Assembly: GCF_014842925.1 (NCBI RefSeq)
Contig: NZ_JACYXJ010000006.1
Span: 310,001-374,000, forward strand
DNA length: 64,000 bases
Direction of reading: 5' to 3'
Source: Roseibium polysiphoniae
GTDB lineage: Bacteria > Pseudomonadota > Alphaproteobacteria > Rhizobiales > Stappiaceae
The notes under the pieces are model-generated. The model had not been told where the DNA came from. It did no database searches and saw nothing but the letters and a program-made list of their open reading frames with translations. Shown here piece after piece: positions 38,914 to 46,812 of this stretch (position 1 is the stretch's first letter; every line of letters starts with the position of its first letter). The position numbers were made by a program, and so were the translations under genes.

Positions 38914-39927
38914 ATGCCAATTGTACGCACGCTGCTGGTGCTTTTTCCTCTCACTGCGGTGATCGCAGGCGCTTTCTGGTGGACCAACCGTCCGCCGGTG
39001 GTTTCCGTCGTTTCGCCATTCTACGGTTCCGCTGCCGAAATCGTGTATGCGACCGCCGTGGTAGAACCAGTTGCCTGGGCAAAGGTGACATCTATCATTC
39101 GCGAGCGGATTGTTTCCCTTTGCGGCTGCGAAGGCAGCAGCGTTCGGGAAGGCGATGAACTTGCGGTGCTCGACAGCGGCGACGCAAGGGCGACCCTGGC
39201 CGAGCTTGAGGCACGCCAGGAGCTTGCCAAGGCCGAAAGAGAACGTTCGTTCGAACTTCTGGAACGCCGCGTCGTTAGCCAGCAGCTCTATGACAAAGCC
39301 CAGAGCCAGCTCATCCAGATCAATGCGCTGCTGGCAGCCCAGAAAGAACGTCTGCGGGACTACCGCATCACAGCGCCCATGGACGGGGTCGTTCTGCGCC
39401 AGGACGGCTCAGTCGGCGAAGTGGCCGAACCGGGAGAGATTCTTTTCTGGATCGGAGCACCGACACCTTTGCAGCTTGTCGCCGAAGTCAATGAAGAAGA
39501 CATACCCAAGGTCACAAAGGGTCAAAAAGCCCTGATACGTGCCGATGCCTTCCCGGATCAGGATCTGACGGCAACCGTTTCCCGGATCACGCCCAAGGGC
39601 GACCCGGTTTTGAAGAACTATCGGGTCTACCTAGATCTACCGGCGGACACACCGCTGCGGATTGGCATGACGGTCGAACTCAACATCATCACCCGAGACG
39701 TCGAGGAGACACTGCTGCTCCCAGTGGCTGCCCTTGACGGGAGCCAGGTGCAGACCCTGGATGAGGAGAACCGGCTCCAGCTTCAACGGGTACAAGTTGG
39801 GATCCGCGGTACCAAGACAGTCGAGATACTCGATGGGCTGGCATCAGATGCCCGTGTCATGTCTCCCTTCGTGGAGGACCTTGAACAGGGAAAGAAGGTC
39901 TCCCCCGGTGAGGGGATGCAGGAATGA
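38914..39927 (+). CDS. Periplasmic adaptor of ABC exporter (HlyD/MacA family)
   Basis: A 337-residue membrane-fusion protein. It has an N-terminal signal-anchor (about residues 5-25) and a lipoyl-type domain split around a helical hairpin (about 80-150, with ERSFELLERRVVSQQLYDKAQ). Next are the second lipoyl half (RITAPMDGVVLRQDG) and beta-barrel and membrane-proximal domains (residues about 180-330). It should link the inner-membrane ABC proteins to an outer-membrane channel of TolC type, which is not encoded here. An unusual SLCGCEGS puts two cysteines in the lipoyl domain. The stop overlaps the permease start by 4 bases. The three genes resemble the devBCA order, but the substrate is unknown. 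Confidence 0.92.
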   Translation: MPIVRTLLVLFPLTAVIAGAFWWTNRPPVVSVVSPFYGSAAEIVYATAVVEPVAWAKVTSIIRERIVSLCGCEGSSVREGDELAVLDSGDARATLAELEARQELAKAERERSFELLERRVVSQQLYDKAQSQLIQINALLAAQKERLRDYRITAPMDGVVLRQDGSVGEVAEPGEILFWIGAPTPLQLVAEVNEEDIPKVTKGQKALIRADAFPDQDLTATVSRITPKGDPVLKNYRVYLDLPADTPLRIGMTVELNIITRDVEETLLLPVAALDGSQVQTLDEENRLQLQRVQVGIRGTKTVEILDGLASDARVMSPFVEDLEQGKKVSPGEGMQE

Positions 39928-41162
39928 TCCTGCTGGTGAAAATCGCCGCCACGCACGTTCGGAACCGGCTACGACAAACCGTGGTCTCAACCCTTGGCGT
40001 CGCCTTGGGGGTTGGCTTCTCGATTGCCATGGCAGGTCTCATGGAGGGATCGCAGAGAGATTTCACCACTTCGCTCATTGACGCAATCCCGCATGTCGAA
40101 ATACGCGACGAGAAACGAAACCCTACTGTTCAACCCGCCAGCCGGCAATTTGATGCCGTGGCATTTCACGGTTTGAGGCCGCTCGAAGACCTCAGGGGCA
40201 TTCGCAACCCGACAGAAGCGATCGCATCCTTACGGGAGTGGGTGCCGGGGCAAATCGCTCAGCGTCTAACCGGACAGTCAGTGCTTCGTTACAGCGGCCA
40301 GGACATGGGCATGACAGTGGTCGGCGTGGTCCCCGAGCGAGAGCTTGTTGTCTCGAAAATCCGTGAGGACATGCGTGCGGGGTCGTTTGCCGATCTGACA
40401 AGCACAAGCAATGGCCTGGTTATCGGAGATACTGCTGCAGATCGCCTTGGCGCCGATATCGGTGACACGGTGACGATGACCTCCGGAACTGGCCAGGCAA
40501 AGCGTTTCAAGATTGTCGGGCTGTTCCACACCGGCGTTTCAAGCAGCGACGAGGGACTGGCCTACGCTCCGCTGAAGGCTGTTCAGATCCTGTTTGAGAA
40601 GCCAAACATCATCAACCGGATCACCATTCGGCTGAATGACATCAATTCCTCCAACACGATCGCTGCGCGGGCAGAACGCCAGCTCGGCTACAAGGCCGTC
40701 TCCTGGGAGGAAGCCAATGAAGGACTGATGGAAGCCTTCGCAGTCCGCAATGTCATCATGTACACGGTGGTTGGAGCAATACTTCTCGTCGCCGGTTTCG
40801 GTATCTTCAACATCATTTCGACGATCGTTCACGAGAAGGCCCGCGACATTGCCATCCTGAAATCGCTGGGCTTTCCCGAAGGTGATATCCAGCAGATCTT
40901 TGTGCTCGAGGGGCTCGTTATCGGCGTCCTCGGCGCAGCTGCGGGCTGTATGCTTGGCTATGGTCTCTCCAGCTATCTAGCCACCATCCGCTTTGAGTTT
41001 TCCGCCGGGAGGGAGATGACGCATCTGCCGATCTACTTTTCTACACTGCATTATGCGATCGCGAGCGGACTCGCTCTTTTTTCGTCGAGTATCGCGGGAT
41101 ACTTCCCGGCGCGGCGCGCGGCGCGCCTCAATCCCGTTGACATAATCCGGGGTGCGACATGA
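39924..41162 (+). CDS. ABC exporter permease (MacB/FtsX-like)
   Basis: A 412-residue type VII-like ABC permease. One transmembrane helix lies near the N-terminus (about 12-40, TVVSTLGVALGVGFSIAMAGL). A large periplasmic domain follows (about 45-270), then three C-terminal transmembrane helices (beginning at VIMYTVVGAILLVAGFGIFN). Between the last helices sits the cytoplasmic coupling segment IVHEKARDIAILKSLGF, typical of MacB, LolC/E and FtsX relatives. It ends ARLNPVDIIRG, another family hallmark. It overlaps both the adaptor gene and the ATPase gene by 4 bases, so the three are translated as one coupled unit. Confidence 0.93.
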   Translation: MILLVKIAATHVRNRLRQTVVSTLGVALGVGFSIAMAGLMEGSQRDFTTSLIDAIPHVEIRDEKRNPTVQPASRQFDAVAFHGLRPLEDLRGIRNPTEAIASLREWVPGQIAQRLTGQSVLRYSGQDMGMTVVGVVPERELVVSKIREDMRAGSFADLTSTSNGLVIGDTAADRLGADIGDTVTMTSGTGQAKRFKIVGLFHTGVSSSDEGLAYAPLKAVQILFEKPNIINRITIRLNDINSSNTIAARAERQLGYKAVSWEEANEGLMEAFAVRNVIMYTVVGAILLVAGFGIFNIISTIVHEKARDIAILKSLGFPEGDIQQIFVLEGLVIGVLGAAAGCMLGYGLSSYLATIRFEFSAGREMTHLPIYFSTLHYAIASGLALFSSSIAGYFPARRAARLNPVDIIRGAT

Positions 41163-41893
41163 CGCACTCTGCGCCGCCCACGGCCGTATCCCGTCCTCTT
41201 CTGGAAGTGCGCAAGCTGACCAGAGTTCTGCCTGCCATCGTGCCGGTGACGCTGGTCAAGGACGTCAATTTCTCAATCGGCTCTTCCGAGTTTGTCGCCA
41301 TCACCGGTCCGTCAGGCTCGGGGAAATCATCACTGCTTTATCTGCTTGGACTTCTGGATCGCCCGACCGAAGGGGAGGTTCTGATCAATGGGCAGGGGAC
41401 TCACAGTCTCTCCAAGCGAGACCTGGCACACCTACGCCTTGAGAAACTTGGGTTTGTTTTTCAGTTCCATTTCCTGCTTCCAGAATTCTCGGCGCTGGAG
41501 AACGTGACCATCCCGATGCAGAAACTCGGTCAGCTGTCTTATCGTCAGCAGCGAGAAAGAGGCTCAGCGCTGCTGGAAGGGCTCGGACTAAGCGAATTTT
41601 TGCACCGTCGGCCGGCGCAGCTCTCCGGCGGCCAGAGGCAGCGCGTCGCAGTCGCGCGTGCCCTCGCAAATGCACCACAGCTGATCCTGGCAGACGAGCC
41701 GACCGGAAGTCTGGACTCCGTCGCAACCGAGCAGGTTTTCGAAACTCTAGCCAGTATCGTTGCCAAGGAGGAAACCACAGTTGTCGCGGTCACCCACGAT
41801 ATAGACTTGGCTGAGCGGATGCAGCGGCGGATTCATCTGGTGGACGGAATGGTCGACTATGACCGAGCCAGGGATGATCTCGTCAACAGCTGA
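41159..41893 (+). CDS. ABC exporter ATP-binding protein (LolD/MacB-like)
   Basis: A 244-residue nucleotide-binding subunit. Walker A is GPSGSGKSS, the Q-loop lies in [18 protein letters not shown], the signature is [15 protein letters not shown], and Walker B is [13 protein letters not shown]. The switch histidine is in [12 protein letters not shown]. It drives the permease encoded just upstream. Sequence type and gene order point to a mechanotransmission exporter rather than an importer. No terminator or further gene of the unit is seen. Confidence 0.94.
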   Translation: MTHSAPPTAVSRPLLEVRKLTRVLPAIVPVTLVKDVNFSIGSSEFVAITGPSGSGKSSLLYLLGLLDRPTEGEVLINGQGTHSLSKRDLAHLRLEKLGFVFQFHFLLPEFSALENVTIPMQKLGQLSYRQQRERGSALLEGLGLSEFLHRRPAQLSGGQRQRVAVARALANAPQLILADEPTGSLDSVATEQVFETLASIVAKEETTVVAVTHDIDLAERMQRRIHLVDGMVDYDRARDDLVNS

Positions 41894-42132
41894 ACGGGCT
41901 CTCGCCGCATACCTGCCATACTTCGACTTTACTTGCCCTGGTTAGGAAGACGTGGCATAAGCCCTGCCATCATCAAGAGAAGGGCTGGCGCCCTCGCCAA
42001 CCTGCCTAACCGGGCAAGGTGGTCCCCGCCAGGGATGCGGCCGGATGGTTTCAGGAAGATGTCTCTTCCAGGAAACAACCGGCAACCAAGCGGTACTTCG
42101 TTTCATGCGCCAGTTCTCCTCGGGCAACCGAT

Positions 42133-42137
42133 GGAGG
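42133..42137 (+). promoter_or_regulatory. Shine-Dalgarno GGAGG deciding a TTG start
   Basis: GGAGG with a 6-base spacer to TTG 42144. It is the only strong ribosome site in the region and selects this frame over the overlapping one beginning at 42019. Confidence 0.65.
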
Positions 42138-42143
42138 ATTATT

Positions 42144-42479
42144 TTGTCTAAGGACCCTTTCGCCAGGCAGGCGGCCAAACTCGCAGACCTTTCACGCGCC
42201 GTACTTGTACAGGCGAGTGCTTCACCAGAATCTTCGGAAACCCAGGCTTGGGAAGAAGCAGCTGAAGACTGTGTTCTCGCGCGTGTCGACGCTATCCGTA
42301 TTCTCGGCGGGCTTCCAATGCATCAACCTGAGCTGGATTGCAGGGACCGGCGCACACGGCTTGAAACCCTTCTGGGATACTGGGCCAACGGCTGCCCCTT
42401 TGTCATCGACGAGAAGCTGTTTGCAGACATCCTCAAACGGCGGCGCCCAAGGCCCGTCTCAACGCAGATTTCCAGCTGA
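42144..42479 (+). CDS. Small hypothetical protein
   Basis: An 111-residue protein that I do not recognise. TTG 42144 is used because GGAGG lies 6 bases upstream. An ATG at 42045 would add 33 residues that look like untranslated sequence. The predicted protein is helical and charged (SRAVLVQASASPESSETQAWEEAAEDCVLARVDAIR is mostly helix-forming) with a middle block LGGLPMHQPELDCRDRRTRLE and a basic end KRRRPRP. No signal peptide or membrane segment is seen. An overlapping plus frame (42019-42486) has a less protein-like composition and no ribosome site. It stands between the ABC exporter and the convergent thioesterase gene. Confidence 0.55.
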   Translation: MSKDPFARQAAKLADLSRAVLVQASASPESSETQAWEEAAEDCVLARVDAIRILGGLPMHQPELDCRDRRTRLETLLGYWANGCPFVIDEKLFADILKRRRPRPVSTQISS

Positions 42480-42498
42480 ACGGTAGCCTGGCCCGCAC

Positions 42499-42921
42499 TT
42501 AGTCTCCCATAGGTGGCACCTTTGGAACCGGGCGTGGCCGACCGTCTTCATCAACGGCGACCATGGTGAAGTTGGCTTCCGTCACCTTTTCGCGGTGACC
42601 GTAGCGGTGGCGAAGTGCCCAGGCTTCGAGGATGATCCCCATAGAAGACGTGCCGACCCTGTCGACCCGACTGTAAATGCAAAGAACGTCGCCTACGTGG
42701 ACCGGACGGATGAACTTCATCTGGTCGACCGCAATGGTGACCACACGGCCACCGGCGCGCTGGCCAGCTGCGATACCACCGGCCAGATCCATCTGAGAGA
42801 GCACCCACCCACCGAAGATATCACCCGCCGCATTCGTGTCCGCCGGCATCGCCATGGTGCGCAGTGTGAGCTCCCCTGATGGGGCTTCTATCGCATCTTC
42901 GTGCTTTTGGTCTGTGCTCAC
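42499..42921 (-). CDS. Acyl-CoA thioesterase, YciA/hot-dog family
   Basis: A 140-residue single hot-dog thioesterase. The family core ADTNAAGDIFGGWVLSQMD carries the catalytic aspartate and the GDIFGG turn. QMKFIRPVHVGD and the following ISRVxxxGxSS-like block (SRVDRVGTSSMGI) complete the active site. YciA-type enzymes hydrolyse short- to medium-chain acyl-CoA and are hexameric in the cytosol. The truncated-globin stop lies about 110 bases upstream on the same strand, so a shared transcript with the crp-globin unit is possible but not shown. Confidence 0.93.
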   Translation of the reverse strand: MSTDQKHEDAIEAPSGELTLRTMAMPADTNAAGDIFGGWVLSQMDLAGGIAAGQRAGGRVVTIAVDQMKFIRPVHVGDVLCIYSRVDRVGTSSMGIILEAWALRHRYGHREKVTEANFTMVAVDEDGRPRPVPKVPPMGD

Positions 42922-43030
42922 ATTCTCTCTCCCGCCATACTTAGTTGTTCGAAGACTATCGGCTGGAACCTGCTTCGCAAGACGTTCTTGCGTGCATGAC
43001 TGGTTCCCAACGAGAAACCAAAGCCGAGAT

Positions 43031-43495
43031 CTACGGCTTTACGCTTTTAAGGTCCGCAGGGATATCGCATCCGGGCGTTCCAAAGCCTGCGAGCCAGAGG
43101 CTTTGCGCGATGCGCTCGGCAGAAACGACTACCGCCGATCCAGCCTCAGCACCAAAGACATCTTTTGCGACCGGACGAAACAGGGACAACCACTCACCAT
43201 AGTCATCAGATCGGATCGCCGTCTGGCTCACATGAACCGGAACAGGCTTGCCCTTGTAGTCGCCGGTTTTGAGTAGGACCGATTGCCAGAAAAGCTTCAT
43301 TTTTGCGAGATGCGCTGGCCATCGGCCATCGACGCGCGCTTCGAACAGCGGACCAAGTCGTTCGTGCGCCTGGATCTTGCAATAGAACACCTCGACCAAC
43401 TGATCGATGCCCTCGGCCGTGATGGCGGGATGGACCGGCGTTCGAGCAGAAGCCGATCGGACGTTGAGATCCGCTGGATGAGCAATGTCTGTCAT
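43031..43495 (-). CDS. Group III truncated hemoglobin
   Basis: A 154-residue globin of truncated-hemoglobin group III. The proximal histidine lies in PVPVHVSQTAI, with the family tryptophans nearby (DYGEWLSLF and LFWQSVLL), and the pre-F helix glycine-lysine segment DYKGKP. Function in group III is not settled: oxygen or nitric-oxide chemistry is likely. The gene starts 4 bases after the stop of the Crp-family gene, so the regulator and globin are almost certainly one operon. This fits a redox or nitrosative-stress switch. Confidence 0.92.
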   Translation of the reverse strand: MTDIAHPADLNVRSASARTPVHPAITAEGIDQLVEVFYCKIQAHERLGPLFEARVDGRWPAHLAKMKLFWQSVLLKTGDYKGKPVPVHVSQTAIRSDDYGEWLSLFRPVAKDVFGAEAGSAVVVSAERIAQSLWLAGFGTPGCDIPADLKSVKP

Positions 43496-43499
43496 GATC

Positions 43500-44189
43500 T
43501 CAAAGTGCCGCTGCCTGTTTCAGCCATTCAGGCTGCTCCAGACAATAGTAGCCAGAAATCCGGCTGATGATCCCAGCACGTTTCCAGTCATTCAGTACGC
43601 GGCTGACGTTTTCACGGGCAGCTCCTGCCATGTTGGCAATATCAGCCTGGCTAAGCTTGTAGTGGATCAACACGCGCCCATCATCGAGGGGTTTGCCGAA
43701 GGTCTCCGAGAGCTGGAGCAAGGTCTGCGCAACACGGCCAGGAAGCGGAAGAAAGGACCGGGCAGCGAGGACGTCATTAGCTTGACGCAAGCGTTTGCCG
43801 ACGATGGACAGCATATGCCGGTAAACGGCCGGATTCTCATCTGCAAATCGTTCGAAGGCAGCCTTGTCGATAAATGCCAGCTGAGCAGCCTTGAGCGCAC
43901 TTACTGTTGCCGACCGCGGACGACCGTCAAGCAGTGCAAGTTCGCCGACCAGATCGCCGGGCCCAAGCACCGCGAGCAGCTGCTCATCCCCTTCGATCGA
44001 GAGAATGGAAACCTTCATCGATCCCTCGAGAACGGCATAGCATCCATTTCCTGGATCACCGTTTTCAAAGAGGATCGTGCCGGCTGCCACTTTCATAGGC
44101 CTCGCAAGGCTCGACAGCTGTTCAGCAAGATCCGAGGAGAGGCCCTCGAGCGAAAAACTATTTTGAAGAAATTTCTGAATTTCGGCCAC
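43500..44189 (-). CDS. Crp/Fnr-family transcriptional regulator
   Basis: A 229-residue Crp-type regulator started at GTG 44189, which follows GGAAGGG with 7 bases between. A palindrome at 44250-44260 would fall inside the promoter with this start. It has a cyclic-nucleotide-like beta-roll domain (VLEGSMKVSILSIEGDEQLLAVLGPGDLVGELALLDG with PRSATV), a long helix and a winged helix with the recognition segment MAGAARENVSRVLNDW. No N-terminal cysteines for an iron-sulfur cluster are seen, so it is not FNR itself. It resembles Crp or Dnr-like sensors. The truncated globin is downstream in the same operon. Confidence 0.9.
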   Translation of the reverse strand: MAEIQKFLQNSFSLEGLSSDLAEQLSSLARPMKVAAGTILFENGDPGNGCYAVLEGSMKVSILSIEGDEQLLAVLGPGDLVGELALLDGRPRSATVSALKAAQLAFIDKAAFERFADENPAVYRHMLSIVGKRLRQANDVLAARSFLPLPGRVAQTLLQLSETFGKPLDDGRVLIHYKLSQADIANMAGAARENVSRVLNDWKRAGIISRISGYYCLEQPEWLKQAAAL

Positions 44190-44249
44190 AGCACTGCCCT
44201 TCCCCGGCAGCGCTTTCCCAGGTTGGAAAACGACCACCAACATCAAGTT

Positions 44250-44260
44250 TGTGACTCACA
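44250..44260. promoter_or_regulatory. Crp-like palindrome upstream of crp-globin operon
   Basis: TGTGACTCACA is a perfect palindrome with half-site TGTGA, as in Crp boxes but with a one-base spacer. It overlaps the region immediately before the regulator gene and would fit autoregulation or control of the operon. Binding is inference. Confidence 0.4.
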
Positions 44261-44335
44261 TCACGTGCATATCCAGAAAATAGACCTATATGGAAAGACA
44301 TGGAAGCGGAACACACACCGCTTCTGACCTCCCCG

Positions 44336-44367
44336 AAAAAGGTTCCGTCCCCCGCCGGAACCTTTTT
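44336..44367. terminator. Rho-independent terminator after YdjC-like gene
   Basis: AAAAAGGTTCCG (44336-44347), 8-base loop, CGGAACCTTTTT (44356-44367). In the minus direction it ends the operon stopping at 44405. The T-runs are good on both strands. Confidence 0.88.
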
Positions 44368-44404
44368 TCGTTCCGGCCACAACAATGAGCCCACCCAAAT
44401 AGCC

Positions 44405-45202
44405 TCAGTAGAGAAATACACCTCGTTCATCGAGAGTGTGGAAGAACCGTTCGCTGGCCAGAACCTCGCGATGAGCCTCACGAACCGCGATCTTGCCGGG
44501 CGCCTCGTCACGGCGCAGGCGATCGTCCGCAGCACCGGGTAGACAGGCGACGAAGGTCATGTCCGAAAGGCCGTCGAAATGATGCTGCAGCTGAACCTGC
44601 AACTCATCTGGATCTTCAGTTTCGGGGAGAGGCGGTCCCCAAGGCAAGACATCGAAACCAGCCTTTGTCGCAATGTGTCTGATCCGCGCTGTATGCAAGC
44701 CAGGCGGAATAGCGGTGACGATCTTCGGGTTTTCTGAAAAGCCCTCAAGAGACAGCGCATTTATCACAAGCCGGACAATCGCGCTGCGATCGAAGAGGCT
44801 CTCTCTGACTGTCACAAAGTCCGGCTCTCTTCCCATCTTCGATGTATAGGCGCTGACCTGTGCACGGATCTCACTTGTCAGAATTTCTTCTGGAAGCAGG
44901 CGCACCATGGCGCGGCGTTCAAGCGAGGCGCGCGTCGGCATCTCATTGCCATAGACCTTCTGCATTCTTTCGCTTAGCGGATGCACCCGGTCGCCGCTTA
45001 GCGCCAGCGTCAATCCAAACAATGCGCGCTCACCCACTTGTGCTGCGACGTCTTGCAGGGGTTTGAACTCACGGGGCCAGAGATCGGTGGCAACAATGCA
45101 GCCGACCGCGCTTAGCCGCCCCTCCAGCAACAGGGCCCGTAGCGTTCGGTCGACGCCAAAAGCCAGACCGTAGTCCAGCGCGCCTAAGGTAATTCGTTTC
45201 AT
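44405..45202 (-). CDS. ChbG/HpnK (YdjC)-like protein with lost metal ligands
   Basis: A 265-residue protein of the YdjC carbohydrate deacetylase family, judged by the N-terminal pattern LDYGLAFGVDRTLRALLLEGRLSAVGCIV and by total length. Active members bind a metal through an ADDxG aspartate and an HxH motif. Here the first motif reads GALDYG and the region expected to hold HQH reads FVTVRESLF, so both sites are changed. Hydrolysis by the usual mechanism is unlikely. It is last of three minus-strand genes with a GT2-GtrA fusion and a GT39 transferase, which suggests work on membrane-linked sugars. A strong terminator follows. Confidence 0.8.
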   Translation of the reverse strand: MKRITLGALDYGLAFGVDRTLRALLLEGRLSAVGCIVATDLWPREFKPLQDVAAQVGERALFGLTLALSGDRVHPLSERMQKVYGNEMPTRASLERRAMVRLLPEEILTSEIRAQVSAYTSKMGREPDFVTVRESLFDRSAIVRLVINALSLEGFSENPKIVTAIPPGLHTARIRHIATKAGFDVLPWGPPLPETEDPDELQVQLQHHFDGLSDMTFVACLPGAADDRLRRDEAPGKIAVREAHREVLASERFFHTLDERGVFLY

Positions 45203-45239
45203 GCAAACTTTGCCTGGCGGAAATCAAGATTGATGGTTT

Positions 45240-45302
45240 CTATCCCTGCGTCATCACGCGATAGATTTCAACCTTGCCGGTCTCTTTGCCGCCGTAGGGT
45301 CA
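45240..45302 (-). other. In-frame continuation of GT39 after TGA stop
   Basis: After the TGA at 45300-45302 the same frame runs on for 19 sense codons, reading PYGGKETGKVEIYRVMTQG, and ends at TAG 45240-45242. The composition is protein-like (a PYGGKE turn followed by a beta strand VEIYRV) and third positions remain mostly G or C. This looks like the original C-terminus cut by a recent nonsense change (for example CGA to TGA), or a site of readthrough. Confidence 0.6.
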
Positions 45303-46802
45303 TTTGGCCCGGATGTTGTTCACAGGCTCCAGCGGTACAGCAACAGCGTCGCTGACCACATAGACAACCAGGTTTTCCAACAGGACGCCTTTGACAGTTC
45401 TTGGCAAAACCGCAAGCTTTTCGACGTTCTTGTAAGACCGGGACAGCGCTGCGCTGTCGTCTCGTCTTTCTTCACTGACATAAAGACCCGGGCGTTCGAA
45501 GAGCGTCTGGTCGACGTCCTCTTCCATCGCATAACGAATGCGCTCATTGAGCTGAATGACCGGCAAGTCGCCCGCAAACAGAAAGGCAAGCTGTCCGTTG
45601 AGGCCATAGCCAGTGGTCGCAATGTAAGCTGCGCCTTCCTTGTCCACCAATTCTGCGACTCTTTCGCCGACTTCAGGCCAGCCTCGCAGCTGAAAGGTCG
45701 GATCCTTCCGCGCCAGCTTACCACTTATCGGCGAGACCGCATGGACCTGGACAATGACCGCAACGATTACGCCCAGGATCACACCGGCAAGCGCGAGATA
45801 ACGCCAGACCTTTTGGCTTGACGTAGCGACGAACCAGGCAGCCATCAGCGCAAAGGTCGGGAACAAGGGCGCGGGCCAATTGGCCTGAACGCGCGCATGA
45901 AGCGAGTGGAACAATAGATAGGCCAAAAAGGGCGATATCGTCAGGATCAGAAGCCCCGCACCTGCATCACCACGAATTGCCTTCCGCCCCAGCCCGAACG
46001 CCCCCAAAACGGCCAGTATCGCGATCAGCGGATTGGCCAATCCCAGAACAGCTCCGATGAATTCAAAGATGTATTTGCTGGTCCAACCGCCTTGCGCTGC
46101 GCGGCCAAATTGCTTGTAGAAGCTGACCCAGTCGTAGAGATGGTTCCAATAGAGCACCGGCGCAAAACACAGAAGGGCAATAAGCCCGCCCGCCCAGAGC
46201 TGCCATGTGCCGAACCAGCGGCGCGCTGAGGGCACTAATACAAGCCAAAGAGTGATCCCCGCTCCCAGGAACAGGACAGAGTACTTTGAGTCCAACCCCA
46301 AGCCTGCGAACAATCCGACAGCCAGCAACCAGTTGGGCTTTTGAGATGAATGCAGCTCTGCGAGCGCCCAGAGCGCAAGGCCCCAAAAGAACACGGAAGG
46401 GGCATCCGGCGTCGCAAGAATCCCGCCGACGCCCACGAGAATACTGGCATTGAGGAACAGCACGGACCAGCCGGCGACGAGCCGGTCGAATAGAATATCT
46501 GCCGTCCGCCAGAGAAAAAATGAGCCGAGCGCAGAGGAAAAAACCACGAGCCCGCGAACGCCCAGAGGTGTATCGCCGAAGATCGCCAGTCCGGCCCAGA
46601 TCCACCAGGCGATCATCGGAGGATGATCATAATAGCCAAGGGCGGGCGACAGCCCCCAAAGCCGATAGTAGGCCTCATCCTCGACGAAGTGCGCGTTGGC
46701 GGCAGACCAAAGCTTGAGCCCGGTCAGCGCAGCCACAAAGACAACGAGGAACACCGGCCTCAGATAGACCGGCAAGGTCAGGTCCGCAGGTTGACGTGTC
46801 AA
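45300..46802 (-). CDS. GT39 (ArnT/PMT-type) membrane glycosyltransferase
   Basis: A 500-residue integral membrane transferase that uses a lipid-linked sugar donor. The periplasmic first-loop signature FVEDEAYYRLWGLSPALGYYDHPPM contains the DE pair and the HPP motif of the PMT2 family. About ten to twelve hydrophobic segments follow (to residue about 380), then a soluble C-terminal domain. The predicted acceptor is unknown. It lies between the GT2-GtrA gene (upstream) and a YdjC-like gene on the minus strand, and the three probably modify a surface glycan or lipid. The annotated stop is an in-frame TGA, after which the frame continues for 19 codons, so the true or ancestral C-terminus may be longer. 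Confidence 0.9.
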   Translation of the reverse strand: MTRQPADLTLPVYLRPVFLVVFVAALTGLKLWSAANAHFVEDEAYYRLWGLSPALGYYDHPPMIAWWIWAGLAIFGDTPLGVRGLVVFSSALGSFFLWRTADILFDRLVAGWSVLFLNASILVGVGGILATPDAPSVFFWGLALWALAELHSSQKPNWLLAVGLFAGLGLDSKYSVLFLGAGITLWLVLVPSARRWFGTWQLWAGGLIALLCFAPVLYWNHLYDWVSFYKQFGRAAQGGWTSKYIFEFIGAVLGLANPLIAILAVLGAFGLGRKAIRGDAGAGLLILTISPFLAYLLFHSLHARVQANWPAPLFPTFALMAAWFVATSSQKVWRYLALAGVILGVIVAVIVQVHAVSPISGKLARKDPTFQLRGWPEVGERVAELVDKEGAAYIATTGYGLNGQLAFLFAGDLPVIQLNERIRYAMEEDVDQTLFERPGLYVSEERRDDSAALSRSYKNVEKLAVLPRTVKGVLLENLVVYVVSDAVAVPLEPVNNIRAK

Positions 46803-46812
46803 ATAGCCCTCG

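Noticed and set aside
43485..44327. Plus-strand open frame of 280 residues opposite the Crp gene
   Set aside because: The minus-strand Crp-family fold is clear. The plus frame has no domain and no ribosome site.
45300..45302. Selenocysteine or programmed readthrough at the GT39 TGA
   Set aside because: No selenocysteine insertion structure could be recognised after the codon and the family does not use selenocysteine. A nonsense change is simpler.
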